The notes below the pieces were generated by a model. That model was not told where the DNA came from and ran no database searches. It saw nothing but the letters and a program-made list of their open reading frames with translations. A stretch of 64,000 nt of DNA from DATLZU01 sp035573855. Lineage in GTDB: Bacteria; Nitrospirota; Nitrospiria; Nitrospirales; Nitrospiraceae. Each line of letters opens with the position of its first letter. Position 1 is the stretch's first letter. This document shows, piece after piece, positions 1 to 8,841 of the stretch. Where the stretch lies: contig DATLZU010000020.1 of the NCBI GenBank assembly GCA_035573855.1, positions 1 through 64,000 of the forward strand. Direction: 5' to 3'. The position numbers were made by a program, and so were the translations under genes.

Positions 1-67
1 GCTGCATGTTTGGAAACAGTCGCAATGGGAAAGTCGACTTCCGCCAGCCGTTTGCATTCTTTGGGGA

Positions 68-880
68 TCATAGAGGCACCACCCCCTTGCAAGTTGGGTA
101 AGCCGAGCACCCCCAGAAGTGATGGCCGGCGTTTTTTCCGCTTTTGGCCGTGCGCAGCACCGTGGGCTTGCCGCACTGGGGGCAGGGGGGAATGCGATCG
201 GTCGGATCGGACGGATCAGACTGATCCGACGGATCAATCCGATTCTTCTTCCCCCGAAAAGCCAGGCGGGCCGCGGCGAGCTGCTCGCTGTAGCCGCCCT
301 GCTCGATGAACTGCTTCCCCAGCGCGGCAATTTGCTGGTCCAGCAGGTAATTGGCCTGATGGATCAGGCAAATGATGGCATTGGCCCGCACGGCCGGATC
401 GTCGGCCTCAAACCAACGGGCATAGAGCGCCCAGCGCTCTTGATCCGACAGATCGGTCAGATCGGACCGATCCTCCTTAAACCGCTTTGGCACCTCCCGC
501 ACGGCCCGTGCTTCGGGCGAGTCGGGCGCCCACTGGACGAGATGCCGATGCCGCAAATAGTCTTCGAAGTCAAGGAGCAGTTCTTCTAGGCTGGCCCAGG
601 CGGTGTTGAGCAGCCGCAGTTCGGTTTGGGAGGACGTGGCGGAAGCGCGACTGCCTTCCGCGATATTCTGCCGCCCCGAGCGCGCGGCCTGCACCATCTG
701 GTCCACTAGACGGCTGCGCGAATCGAGAAATTTCTCGCAGAACCAGTAGGTCGCATCGTAGATGAGGGTGGCGGTCTGGAAGCTCGCGCTTGCGCGGTAG
801 CCGCCCGACGGGCGGAGGCGCGTTGGAGATCGGTCTGATCTGACCGATCGGTCTGATCTGTCTGATCCGTCGGATCTCAT
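68..880 (-). CDS. Four-helix-bundle protein with suffix domain and C-terminal topoisomerase-type zinc ribbon
   Basis: A protein of 270 residues. After a low-complexity N-terminus come the helical S23/bAvd-like four-helix bundle (about residues 30-125, with RQNIAEGSRAS), the helical suffix segment (WALYARWFEADDP onward) and a C-terminal zinc ribbon (CPQCGKP, then CSAYPTCKG) like those at the end of topoisomerase I. The start is placed at the ATG overlapping the stop of the upstream helicase gene (ATGA), which implies translational coupling; the open frame continues upstream into the helicase. Ser-Asp repeats of the SDRSDRS or DPSDQSDPSD type separate the domains and are coded by GATC-rich repeats. 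S23-like bundles are usually oligomeric and can bind nucleic acid. The zinc ribbon and the helicase partner suggest a DNA-related role, but the function is unknown. Confidence 0.75.
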   Translation of the reverse strand: MRSDGSDRSDRSVRSDRSPTRLRPSGGYRASASFQTATLIYDATYWFCEKFLDSRSRLVDQMVQAARSGRQNIAEGSRASATSSQTELRLLNTAWASLEELLLDFEDYLRHRHLVQWAPDSPEARAVREVPKRFKEDRSDLTDLSDQERWALYARWFEADDPAVRANAIICLIHQANYLLDQQIAALGKQFIEQGGYSEQLAAARLAFRGKKNRIDPSDQSDPSDPTDRIPPCPQCGKPTVLRTAKSGKNAGHHFWGCSAYPTCKGVVPL

Positions 881-3800
881 GCTCCCCCTCCGTAGGGTTC
901 TTGTTCCTCCCGCACTGTCATGGGCTGCGTCATCGCATCGATCGACAAGTAGTAATGATCCACTTTTTTCACCTCGTGCCAATCGAGCCGTGCCGGGTCT
1001 TTGATGGGCGCTTGCAGGCGCGGCTGGGTTTTGCAGTGGGTCACCACGTAGAGCCAATAACAGTCGCGGCGATCTTCGGCGATCCGCTTCTCGTTCGGGG
1101 TGAGGCAGACGGTCCCGCTTTCTCCAGCGATGCCCTTGACCTCGATGAGGCGCAACTCGCCTGACGTCGGATCGAGGCTCGTCAGGTCGTAGCCGAGATT
1201 TTTGTCATGCACATCCTCCACGGTCCGCCCCCGGGCGCGTTCATACTCGATAACCACCCGCATGGCGATGGCTTCCGTTTCCGAGTCGGGCCGCAGTTTC
1301 TGGACCTCCGGCGCATGGCGTTCCGGATGAGGGAGGACGAGGATGCTGGTGAGCCGCTCGACGTTTTGCAGCGTCAGTGAGCGTTGCCGTTCCAATTCCT
1401 CCCGTCGGCGCTCGCGTCGGGCCATCAAGGCGGCCTGGCGCTCTTCCGCCATCTTCAACCGCCCCGCGGCCCCTTCGACCCCGCGCTCGGCTTCTTCGCC
1501 AAACCGGCCGATCAGGCGATCTTCCTTCGCAATGAGCTCGGTGAGCGAGAGCTCGATATGGGCCTTGATGCGGTCCACCTCGGCCAGCCGCTCGGCGCGC
1601 ACTTCTTCGAGGAACGGCGTGAGCACGCGCTGGTTGAGCCAGCCTCGGTCCTCCGGCTTGTGGGCGATCGCCGGCAGCGGGTCCGGCACCGGCGCAGGAG
1701 TCAAATTTCCGAGCACACTGGGCTCGTGCAGGCGTGGGAGATCGTCATCCGAAACTTCCACCGCGAACAGCCGCTCGTGGATGGTGTCGCCCAATCCGTC
1801 CACGACCTTGGCTCTGTAAAAATCTAGCCGTGCCGGGGCGTCATGATCGAGGGAGTAGAAACAGGCCCCGGTCGCCCAGGACTCCTGCGCCGCCGCCACC
1901 GCATGGCGGCGGAGCGCTTCGAACAGCGGATGGCCGGGCGTGATCCATTCCAGATTGTGGGTCTCGGCGACCGTGCGATCGGTGGACAGGCGTGGGTAGC
2001 GGTTGGCCAACGCCGGGAACCTCCAATCTCCAGCGGTTTCAAAGCGCCGGAGCGCAGCCGAGGTCGTACCAGGCTCAAACGTATGCGGCAACGACGGCAC
2101 GGCTTTGAGCGTGAAGGGAATGGACGGAGCCACCTCTCGGATGAACCGCGCGATTGTCTCCGGCACGATGCGCCGCTCCTGCGCACGGGCGCGGCGCTCG
2201 ATGAGCATGGTCAGATTGAGCTTCTTCGAGGCCAACCCTTCCAGCGCATGCTGGCAAATCTCGCGGAAGCGCTCTTCTTTGACATCGCGGAGCAGCCGAT
2301 CTTCAAGGTCGGCGTCACCCAGGCGCCCCGCATAATAGTCCCGGAGCACGCGTTCAAGATGGGCGGCGGGCAGCACCTCGCCTACGACGTTGAAGACTGC
2401 GTCATCGTCGAGCGCGTTGCGGATCTCTTGGAGCTTGTCGAGCAGCTTCCGAAGGACGCGGCCTTCGATGGTGTTCGTGGCCACGAAGCTGAAAATGAGA
2501 CAGTCATGAATCTGGCCGTAGCGATGGATGCGGCCCATCCGTTGTTCGAGCCGGTTGGGATTCCAGGGAATGTCGTAATTGAACAGGATGTGGCAGCACT
2601 GGAGATTGATGCCCTCGCCCGCCGCCTCCGTGGCGACGAGGACTTGGACGGCCCCGTCGTTGAACTGTTGTTCCGCGTACAACCGGCTCCCTGGTTCATC
2701 CCGCGAGCCGGGCTTCATGCCGCCGTGGATAAACCCGACGCGGAAGCCCCATTGCTTGAGGCGGGCGACCAGGTAATCCAGCGTGTCTTTGAATTCGGTG
2801 AAGAGCAGAAGCCGCTGGTCCTGCCGATCAAAGAACCCTTGCTCGTGCAGGACCTCCTTGAGGCGAGATAGCTTGGCCTCTCCGGCCGGTCGGCCGGGCA
2901 CAGCTCCGGCGTCTTCTACCCGTTTGGCTTGCTCTGCCAACGCGCTGAGTTCGGCGATCTCATCCCGGACTTGCTGCGGGTCCGCCGCCAGCGTGACGGC
3001 CTCCAGGATTTCTTCCAGGCGTTCTCGCTCGCTCTCCTCCATTTCCTCCAGCTCCTCTGGCTCGGGGATCTCCGGAGGCACGAGCCTGGCTAACTGTTGC
3101 GCGCGCTTGAGCCCCTCTTCCAGTCGTCAGGCGCGGTTTTCCAACGACCGCCGTAATGAATAGGTGCTGGAGGCGAGCCGTCGCTGGTAGAGCGCCATCA
3201 GGAATCCCACTGCCCGGGCGCGCGGATCGTCCCCTTGGGCTGCCGCCTTATGGGATTGGGCTTTCACATAGGCGGTGACCGCGTGATAGAGCCAATCTTC
3301 GTCGCCATCGATCTTGAAGTCCACGGTGTGGGGGATCCGTTTGGTGAAAATTTTTCTGGCGATCCACTTGCCGTCCGGCTGCCGTTCCGGGAAATAGACC
3401 ATGGCTTCCTTCGTGCGGCGAAGGTAGAAGGGGGCTGAACGACGGTCCATCGCCTCCCGAATGGACCGCACATCGGCATAGGCATCCTGGTCCAGGAGCT
3501 GGAGGAAGAGACTGAAATTCTCAGGGTCTCCCTTGTGCGGCGTGGCCGTGAGCAGGAGCAAATGGTCGCTCGTATCGCGCAGCAATTCGCCAAGCCGATA
3601 CCGTTGGCTCTTATGTTCGCTGTCCGCGGCCGACATGCGATGGGCTTCATCCACGATGACCAGGTCCCAGTGGACCTGACGGAGCCCCGGCACCATTGTC
3701 GAGCGTTTGGCCAGGTCGAGCGACGTCAAGACCTGCTTGCGCTCCTGCCACTGGTTCATACCGAACTGCTCGCGAATGTCATCGCCTTTCAACACCACGA

Positions 3801-4230
3801 ACTTCTCGTCGAACTTTTCCCTTAATTCGCGCTGCCATTGGAACGTCAGGTTGGCGGGGCACACGATCAGAATGCGCTCGGCGAGTCCCCGCAGCTTGAG
3901 CTCACGAATGAGCAACCCGGCCATGATGGTCTTGCCAGCGCTCGCATCATCGGCCAAAAGAAACCGGACGCGAGCCAGTTTCAGGAGATGGTCATAGACC
4001 GCTTCGAGCTGGTGGGGCAGCGGATCAACGCGGGAGATAGACAGGCCGAAATAGGGATCGAACTCATAGGCGATGCCGAGCGCGTAGGCTTGGAGACCCA
4101 GCCGGAGGTTCTGTCCGTCGCCGTCGTACCGGCGGATGGCATCGAGGATACGGAGGCCTTTGATGTCCGTCAGAGAGAGCGTGACGCTGCGGAAGCGCTG
4201 AGTCTGTGTGCCGCGAGCCCGACGGTCCAT
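877..4230 (-). pseudogene. SNF2-type helicase with C-terminal DUF3883, broken by one in-frame TGA
   Basis: Two open segments (4230-3127 and 3081-877) lie in the same frame, joined by 15 open codons after a TGA at 3129-3127. Reading through gives about 1,117 residues of one superfamily 2 ATPase. Visible are the Q-region LPHQLEAVYD, Walker A LADDASAGKT (Ser97 where relatives usually have Gly), DEAH box VDEAHR, motif III TATPHKG, motif IV FTEFKD, motifs V and VI (ATEAAGEGINLQ, QRMGRIHRYGQ), a coiled-coil stretch, and DUF3883 with the nuclease-like LIEVKG motif. The sequence around the stop (LENRA-stop-RLEEGLKRA) suggests a CGA to TGA change in an Arg codon. The N-terminus also looks shorter than in relatives. 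Two co-translated halves, or an assembly error at this base, remain possible. Confidence 0.85.
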
Positions 4231-4864
4231 GTGGAGGAACCAGCGACGCGAACCGTCTCGACACGCATCGGCTCGTTGAAGAGCGATCCTATGAGGATTT
4301 GACCCTCTTCTAAAGGATCTGTCTCAGCCATGCAACCGGCCGAAGGCTCCCGCTCACGAGTTTTGTCGGCAGGGAATACGCCATTCCCTGTCAGAAATCA
4401 ACCCGACTTGCGTAGGAGGAGCGACAGAGATGGAAGTATTGTAAGGGGATGCTGACACGCCAGATGGTCGGGCAGGATGGTTTCAGATATCTCAGTTCGG
4501 AAATCGGAGGGTTTGGAAGGCGGTTGGAGACTGAGCGGGCCGAGTCGCGGAAAAGATGTGGGATGGTTTTATAGAGACGGCTGGTGGCGCCAAGCGAGCG
4601 ATAGCACTAGGCGGACCAGTGGATTGAGGACTCTATCCGGTCGCGTCAATCTCGATAAACCTCAAACGAGCGGGCGGCACGCGCAAGCGAGGTTTGGATG
4701 GAACCAGGGATACACGTAGCGTTTATCCCGTCAGCAAGAACAATCAGATAGCCTCCGGGTCGAAGAAGAGGCTTGAACGGGGAGAAGAGCCCTGGAGGGA
4801 TTTTTCTGCCCGCGCTCATTACCGGAACACCGATGAAGAGCGGGCGGTTCGAGCAAGCTTGGTT
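4231..4864. other. Long intergenic stretch without a supported gene
   Basis: This 634-base gap separates the broken helicase from tRNA-Lys. Short open frames here have no recognisable domain and no convincing ribosome binding site. A hairpin with arms CAGGGAA and TTCCCTG lies near 4373-4393 but has no T-run on either side. The helicase frame stays open for about 30 codons upstream of its ATG without family-like sequence. Confidence 0.6.
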
Positions 4865-4940
4865 TGGTGGGCCGTGCAGGGATCGAACCTGCGGCCCGCT
4901 GATTAAGAGTCAGCTGCTCTACCAGCTGAGCTAACGGCCC
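4865..4940 (-). tRNA. tRNA-Lys (anticodon CTT)
   Basis: A 76-base cloverleaf on the minus strand. The acceptor stem is GGGCCGT with ACGGCCC, the anticodon loop is CTCTTAA between GCTGA and TCAGC, the T arm contains GGTTCGATCC, and the 3' CCA is encoded. The anticodon CTT reads AAG (lysine). It sits about 80 bases upstream of the tRNA-Arg end, on the same strand. Confidence 0.97.
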
Positions 4941-5021
4941 ACCGCGAAACTCGCCGGTCGTTGGGAATGGTTGCCCTGTCGCCAAAAGCGACCACTAGGC
5001 CGTGGTCGACTCAACGGGGTA

Positions 5022-5097
5022 TGGCGCGCCTGACAGGATTTGAACCTGTGGCCCCTAGCTCCGGAGGCTAGTGCTCTATCCACTGAGCTACAGGCGC
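5022..5097 (-). tRNA. tRNA-Arg (anticodon CCG)
   Basis: A 76-base cloverleaf on the minus strand. The acceptor arms are GCGCCTG and CAGGCGC, the anticodon loop is CTCCGGA between CTAGC and GCTAG, the T arm contains GGTTCAAATCC, and CCA is encoded. The anticodon CCG reads CGG (arginine). It probably shares a transcript with tRNA-Lys, which follows on the same strand. Confidence 0.97.
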
Positions 5098-5135
5098 ACC
5101 CGCCGACGAAGTAGAGCCGAACTTATCACAGCGCT

Positions 5136-5777
5136 TCACACCCTGTCCAGGTGGGCGCGGAGAACCTCCGGTACTCGCTCGGGGAGAAATCCATAAGGCA
5201 GCAGCATTTCCTCCCCCGCGATCTGCCGCTCTCGGCGGACACGGTCCAGTTCGTCGGCTTCCTGCCGCGCCAGGAGTTCCTCTTCCAGGCGCAACGAGCG
5301 GGACAGGCGGATGAGCGGGACGGACGTCTGCACCGCGCAGGCCCCGTGAACCCTTCCCCGTTCTTCCACGGGAATGCCCATCATCCGGCAGGTGACCGGC
5401 CGGAACGGATAGACGCCGCAACCGCCGTCCGGTTGAAGCGCAGGACAGGGGATCTCGGCGAATTCGGTGGCCAGCTGATCGATCTCCGCATCGGGCCAGT
5501 CGTCGAGCCAAGGACGTTCGGCGAGGCGGGGATACCGGGATTCAATCGTGGCGACGTATCGGCGGGCGAGGTCTTGAATCGTATCCCGGCGCACAGGCTC
5601 CATTAGCCCCAGCCCCCGCTGTAATTCCACAATGTCCAACACGGTGACGGGGAACGGGCCGAAGCAACACTGGTAACACCCTTTGCGGCAAGGAAGCTGG
5701 CCAAGGAGGGCGGCTCGCGCTCGATCGAACCACCGGTCGGCGAGGACCGGAAGGCGGCTCTGCGGCCTCTGTGACAC
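5136..5777 (-). CDS. YkgJ-type cysteine-cluster (zinc/iron-chelating) protein
   Basis: About 213 residues from a GTG start (SQRPQSRLPVLADRW). The frame stays open further upstream into the neighbouring gene, but that part overlaps another protein and looks like a shadow. The conserved cysteines are in LPCRKGCYQCCFG, EIPCPALQPDGGCGVYPFRPVTCRMMG and HGACAVQ, the pattern of the YkgJ/UPF0153 family, thought to bind a Zn or Fe-S centre. The Y-x-x-R-P-x-x-CR segment is the family hallmark. It follows the 190-residue unknown protein by 26 bases on the same strand. The exact start is uncertain because no clear Shine-Dalgarno site is visible. Substrate unknown. Confidence 0.75.
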   Translation of the reverse strand: MSQRPQSRLPVLADRWFDRARAALLGQLPCRKGCYQCCFGPFPVTVLDIVELQRGLGLMEPVRRDTIQDLARRYVATIESRYPRLAERPWLDDWPDAEIDQLATEFAEIPCPALQPDGGCGVYPFRPVTCRMMGIPVEERGRVHGACAVQTSVPLIRLSRSLRLEEELLARQEADELDRVRRERQIAGEEMLLPYGFLPERVPEVLRAHLDRV

Positions 5778-5803
5778 AAGTATGACTGGAAGACCGATTG
5801 TGG

Positions 5804-6376
5804 TCAGACCATGTCGATCTCGGACGAGATCTCGTCCTGCAGTTCGACGATCAGCTCGCCTTTCGGCGAAAAGAATCCCTTCCCATCCATCTGGACGATC
5901 CCGTTGCAATGCTCTTGGAAAAACTCCAGGATCCAGCCGTTGAAATCGTACCCGTCTTCCGTCACATCGTCCTTCACCAATCGCGTGGTGGCGATGAACC
6001 GAGCCCGTCGCACATGCTCTCGCACGAGGTCGGCTTCAATGTCGTCGTAAACCGACAACCGTTCGAGAAATTGTTTCTGCTCCTGTTCAAACGCCTCTTT
6101 ATAGGTCCCCCGGTCCCGCAGGCAAAAGAGTTGGATCGGTTTACGATCACGGTTGTATCCCAGGGAGATATGGACCCAGGCCCATTCTTCGAGCGCCGCG
6201 GGATCCATTTTGGGAATCAAGGGAACTTGGCCGCGCGATTTGAGAAAATCCAGCAGCAGTTTGAGCGGGGGGGCATTCTCACGACCGCAGAAGACCCTGC
6301 AATAAATGTATGATTCTCCCTTCGCCCCCTCTTCCGCTTGCGGGGAGGTCGGCAGAATCGGTAGTTCTTTGCCCAT
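5804..6376 (-). CDS. Conserved-looking protein of unknown function
   Basis: 190 residues from the ATG preceded by GAGG (MGKELPILPTS). An upstream TTG would add 28 residues but lacks a good ribosome site. The protein is acidic at the C-terminus (GELIVELQDEISSEIDMV), with no signal peptide, membrane segment or motif that I recognise. Features include YIYCRVFCGRENAPP near the start and FNGWILEFFQEHCNG near the end. It lies just upstream of the YkgJ-like gene on the same strand and is divergent from the HU gene, so the two minus-strand genes may form an operon. Function unknown. Confidence 0.6.
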   Translation of the reverse strand: MGKELPILPTSPQAEEGAKGESYIYCRVFCGRENAPPLKLLLDFLKSRGQVPLIPKMDPAALEEWAWVHISLGYNRDRKPIQLFCLRDRGTYKEAFEQEQKQFLERLSVYDDIEADLVREHVRRARFIATTRLVKDDVTEDGYDFNGWILEFFQEHCNGIVQMDGKGFFSPKGELIVELQDEISSEIDMV

Positions 6377-6507
6377 GAGGACCTCGTGCTCGTGAAATGG
6401 AATGATTTCGAGTTCTTGCAAACTGGCTGTAACTCTACTCTCACATCGGTTGCCAATCAAGAGTGCGTGAGTATGCTTTTTGCCATGCCAGATGCGCGTT
6501 TTTCCGG

Positions 6508-6536
6508 TTGACAGCCTCCAGGGCTTTGGCTACACT
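6508..6536 (+). promoter_or_regulatory. Sigma-70-type promoter for the HU gene
   Basis: A perfect -35 box TTGACA (6508-6513), a 17-base spacer and a -10 box TACACT (6531-6536) precede the HU gene. This predicts transcription from about 6543 and a leader of about 120 bases. Confidence 0.65.
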
Positions 6537-6662
6537 CTGAGCCGGTTTGCGCGCCCTTCACAGGCTGCGACAAAGTTCCTACACAATAGACCTGGAATAC
6601 GGGCAGTTCCAGATCGCCGCCGCCACTTACTATTCACCATATGAGATATGAAGGAGGTACGT

Positions 6663-6950
6663 ATGGCCAAATCGATGACGAAGTCCCAGATCGCCGATCA
6701 CCTGGCGGGGAAGGTCGGGATCACCAAGAAGGCCGCCGTCCAGATGCTGGATGAGCTCGCTGCACTCGCATACAAGGAGGCGAAGAACACCTTCACCGTT
6801 CCCGGGATCGGCAAGCTGGTGTTATCGAATCGGAAGGCGCGCATGGGGCGTAACCCTCAGACCGGCGAGCCGATCAAGATTCCCGCCAAGCGCGTGGTCA
6901 AGTTCCGCGTCGCGAAAGTCGCTAAGGACGCCATCCTCGGGAAGAAGTGA
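6663..6950 (+). CDS. HU-family DNA-binding protein
   Basis: A 95-residue nucleoid protein that bends DNA as a dimer. It has the HU/IHF fold: N-terminal helices (KSQIADHLAGKVGITKKAAVQMLDEL), the beta-saddle start FTVPGIGKLVLSNRKARMGRNPQTGEP, the arm IPAKRVVKFRVAK, and a short C-terminal helix. The start is the ATG at 6663 because AAGGAGG lies 5-6 bases upstream; an in-frame ATG five codons earlier would place that site inside the gene. The stretch MGRNPQTGEPIKIPAKRV carries the conserved proline at the arm tip used to intercalate DNA. Monocistronic, with its own promoter and a hairpin after the stop. Confidence 0.93.
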   Translation: MAKSMTKSQIADHLAGKVGITKKAAVQMLDELAALAYKEAKNTFTVPGIGKLVLSNRKARMGRNPQTGEPIKIPAKRVVKFRVAKVAKDAILGKK

Positions 6951-7020
6951 GCGCAAGCGACCCGGTCGCACTGAACTCAGCGATTCCGCCTGTTCAGGCT
7001 TCATAGGTTTCCCACGTGCG

Positions 7021-7048
7021 AGGGCCGGTTCCCACGGGAATCGGCCCT
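7021..7048 (+). terminator. Hairpin downstream of HU
   Basis: Arms AGGGCCGGTTCCC and GGGAATCGGCCCT pair over 13 positions with one G-T wobble and a very short loop, 70 bases after the HU stop. No strong T-run follows, so it may be a transcript 3'-end stabiliser or a weak terminator facing the convergent MoaD-like gene. Confidence 0.5.
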
Positions 7049-7105
7049 TCTGCGTCCGTGATCGCCGTTTTCGCCAGCGTCGCCCCTGCACGCCGCCGTG
7101 TCCGG

Positions 7106-7381
7106 TCAGATGAGCGAAGGGCCTAACCCGCTTCCTCCTGTGCCGTCGTGGCCGACCAGCTTGATGGCGTCGCCGTCGTGCACCACCGTATCCATGCTCG
7201 CGATCCGTTTGTTGACGGTCACCAGCACTTTCTTTTCCTTCATCAATTGCAGGATGTCCCGCAGGTTCCGGCCCTGGCGTTGGATGAGTTGTCGCACCGT
7301 GATGGGGTCGGTGACTTCGCAAGCCAGATCACGCTCGCCGTCAGCAGCTTGGAGTTGTCCCATGAGCGTAATGGTCACCAT
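7106..7381 (-). CDS. MoaD/ThiS-family ubiquitin-like protein with extended C-terminus
   Basis: 91 residues from the ATG at 7381, with GGAG nine bases upstream; the open frame continues to 8011 but without family sequence. The beta-grasp pattern is visible: MVTITLMGQL, TVRQLIQRQGRNLRDILQLM, KVLVTVNKRI and DTVVHDGDAIKLVGHD. Sulfur carriers of this family normally end in Gly-Gly, which is adenylated and thiocarboxylated. Here Gly82-Gly83 is followed by eight more residues (SGLGPSLI), so activation would need trimming or the protein is not a classic carrier. The dinucleotide-activating partner is not in the window. Convergent with HU. Confidence 0.75.
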   Translation of the reverse strand: MVTITLMGQLQAADGERDLACEVTDPITVRQLIQRQGRNLRDILQLMKEKKVLVTVNKRIASMDTVVHDGDAIKLVGHDGTGGSGLGPSLI

Positions 7382-7501
7382 CGGCTTTCTCTCCACGACA
7401 TCATCTGCGCCAGGATAATACTGGGCACGGGTTGGGCCTGTCCAGACTCTCAGTCGGCTGCCGTTGACTCCGCCCGATTGCTTTGCTAAGGAACGCCGAT
7501 C

Positions 7502-7900
7502 ATGCCTTCGTTGGATATCCATCGACCCGGCATGGATGACCTGCAGTTCGTCCTGTTTGTGGTGGCGCTCTGCACTTCCGGACTTTCTTCGCTCGACGTC
7601 CCGGAAGAGATGCGCGTCGAGATTTTCGACCGCTGCTGGGCGTTGATTCACACCGATCCGCCGCCGACGGAACCAACGAAGCGGGTGATCGATCTCCGGT
7701 TCGGGACAGAAGTCACCCTGGAAGCTATGGTGGAGACGATCCGGAGCCGCTTGACGGAAGCAGGCATTACCATCCTGACAGGGGATCATCCGCCTAGCGA
7801 GCCCACGCTTCCCAGCACACCCGCCGCGCTGCCGCTGATCGAGCGCCTCTGGCAACTCTACCCGCCGACGGACCCGAGCGACTGCAGCGACGAACCGTAA
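7502..7900 (+). CDS. Hypothetical protein
   Basis: 132 residues starting at an ATG with AAGGA nine bases upstream. The N-terminal half contains a hydrophobic patch (LQFVLFVVALCTSGL) that could pack in a helical core. The middle (VIDLRFGTEVTLEAMVETIRSRLTEAGITI) looks like an alpha/beta unit, and the tail is Pro/Ser/Asp-rich. It is divergent from the MoaD-like gene. I recognise no family; coding is supported mainly by length, ribosome site and codon use. Confidence 0.45.
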   Translation: MPSLDIHRPGMDDLQFVLFVVALCTSGLSSLDVPEEMRVEIFDRCWALIHTDPPPTEPTKRVIDLRFGTEVTLEAMVETIRSRLTEAGITILTGDHPPSEPTLPSTPAALPLIERLWQLYPPTDPSDCSDEP

Positions 7901-8201
7901 CGCTTTGAAAAGACTCAACAGCACAGACCGGAGAGCATGGCGATTCAGCTTGTCCTCGTTTCTTCTCCCAGGGCACCACAATGCTTTGAAGAAGGCAATG
8001 GGTCCCGGCAATGGGCTATGGAAAGAGCTGAGTGAGGGGCATGGTCATCTTGCAGGGTGGTCCCAAGGCCATGAGAACTCCTGAAGATCGGCGCGACGCT
8101 ATTCCTTCGCTTCGCTTTTTCTCTCAACCGAACGGAGCAAGAGCGGGCCCCTCATTAGGGGCCGTCAAACGGACCATCGATCGAGAATAGAGGAGGGAGC
8201 G
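7901..8201. other. Intergenic region upstream of rfbC with a GC hairpin
   Basis: About 300 bases with no supported gene. A perfect hairpin (GGCCCCT, loop CATT, AGGGGCC; 8146-8163) sits about 38 bases before the rfbC start. It could be an early-transcript structure or the end of an upstream transcript. Confidence 0.5.
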
Positions 8202-8762
8202 GTGCGTGTGATATCGACCGAACTGGAAGGAGTGGTGTTGATCGAGCCCGAGATCTTTCAAGATGCGCGCGGATTCTTCATGGAGACGTACCACGCAATG
8301 CGCTACGCCCAGGCGGGCATCGAAGGTCCATTCGTGCAGGACAACTTGTCATGGTCGGTGCGCGGAACCGTCCGTGGTCTGCACTACCAACTTAAGCAAC
8401 CCCAAGGCAAGCTGGTGATGGTGCCGTATGGCTCGGTCTACGACGTGGTGCTCGATATCCGCAAGGGCTCTCCCACGTTCGGCAAATGGTACGGCGTCGA
8501 GCTGTCCGCCGAGAACTGCCTCCAGCTCTATATCCCACCGGGGTACGCGCACGGATTCTGTGTGACCAGCGACGGCGCGGCTTTCCTGTACAAGTGCACG
8601 CGATTCTATTCCCCGTCCGATGAACGCGGCATTCTGTGGAACGACCGAAACTTGGGGATCGCCTGGCCGGTGGCCGAGCCGCTGCTGTCGGCGAAAGATC
8701 GCGCGTACAAGCCGCTCGCGGACATGGCCGACGAATTGCCGGTCTACAGCCGTACTTCCTGA
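8202..8762 (+). CDS. rfbC: dTDP-4-dehydrorhamnose 3,5-epimerase
   Basis: 186 residues from a GTG start with GAGGAGGGAG just upstream. RmlC-type cupin that epimerises C3 and C5 of dTDP-4-keto-6-deoxyglucose on the way to dTDP-L-rhamnose. Family hallmarks: FQDARGFFMETY, the catalytic His region VRGLHYQL, the substrate-binding GKLVMVPYGSVYDVVLDIRKGSPTFG, IPPGYAHGF and the C-terminal W-NDRNLGIAWP. Length matches the family. No other rml/rfb genes are nearby, so it stands apart from a sugar operon. Cytosolic. Confidence 0.93.
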   Translation: MRVISTELEGVVLIEPEIFQDARGFFMETYHAMRYAQAGIEGPFVQDNLSWSVRGTVRGLHYQLKQPQGKLVMVPYGSVYDVVLDIRKGSPTFGKWYGVELSAENCLQLYIPPGYAHGFCVTSDGAAFLYKCTRFYSPSDERGILWNDRNLGIAWPVAEPLLSAKDRAYKPLADMADELPVYSRTS

Positions 8763-8814
8763 AACACGCCGACGGCTCCGGTCCTCTTGAACTTGTCGAT
8801 GTCCGTATGATATT

Positions 8815-8838
8815 TAGGAACCATTCCTATCGAGGAAT
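8815..8838 (+). promoter_or_regulatory. Overlapping palindromes, likely operator of the Fur-family gene
   Basis: Two interlocked inverted repeats lie directly before the start codon: TAGGAA-CCA-TTCCTA (8815-8829) and ATTCCT-ATCG-AGGAAT (8823-8838). The second half also supplies the GAGG ribosome site. A bound repressor would block both transcription and initiation, consistent with autoregulation by the Fur-family protein. The half-site is AGGAAT rather than the classic Fur or PerR box. Confidence 0.5.
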
Positions 8839-8841
8839 GAT

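Noticed and set aside
877..4230. TGA in the helicase read as selenocysteine or other recoding
   Set aside because: The site is in a coiled linker where Arg is expected, not a redox site, and no recoding hairpin was seen.
68..4230. Naming this locus DISARM or another defined defence system
   Set aside because: Only the helicase and bundle genes are in view and no marker methylase or PLD gene is present.
4477..4906. Two short plus-strand frames between the helicase and tRNA-Lys
   Set aside because: No domain or convincing ribosome site, and the second runs into the tRNA gene.
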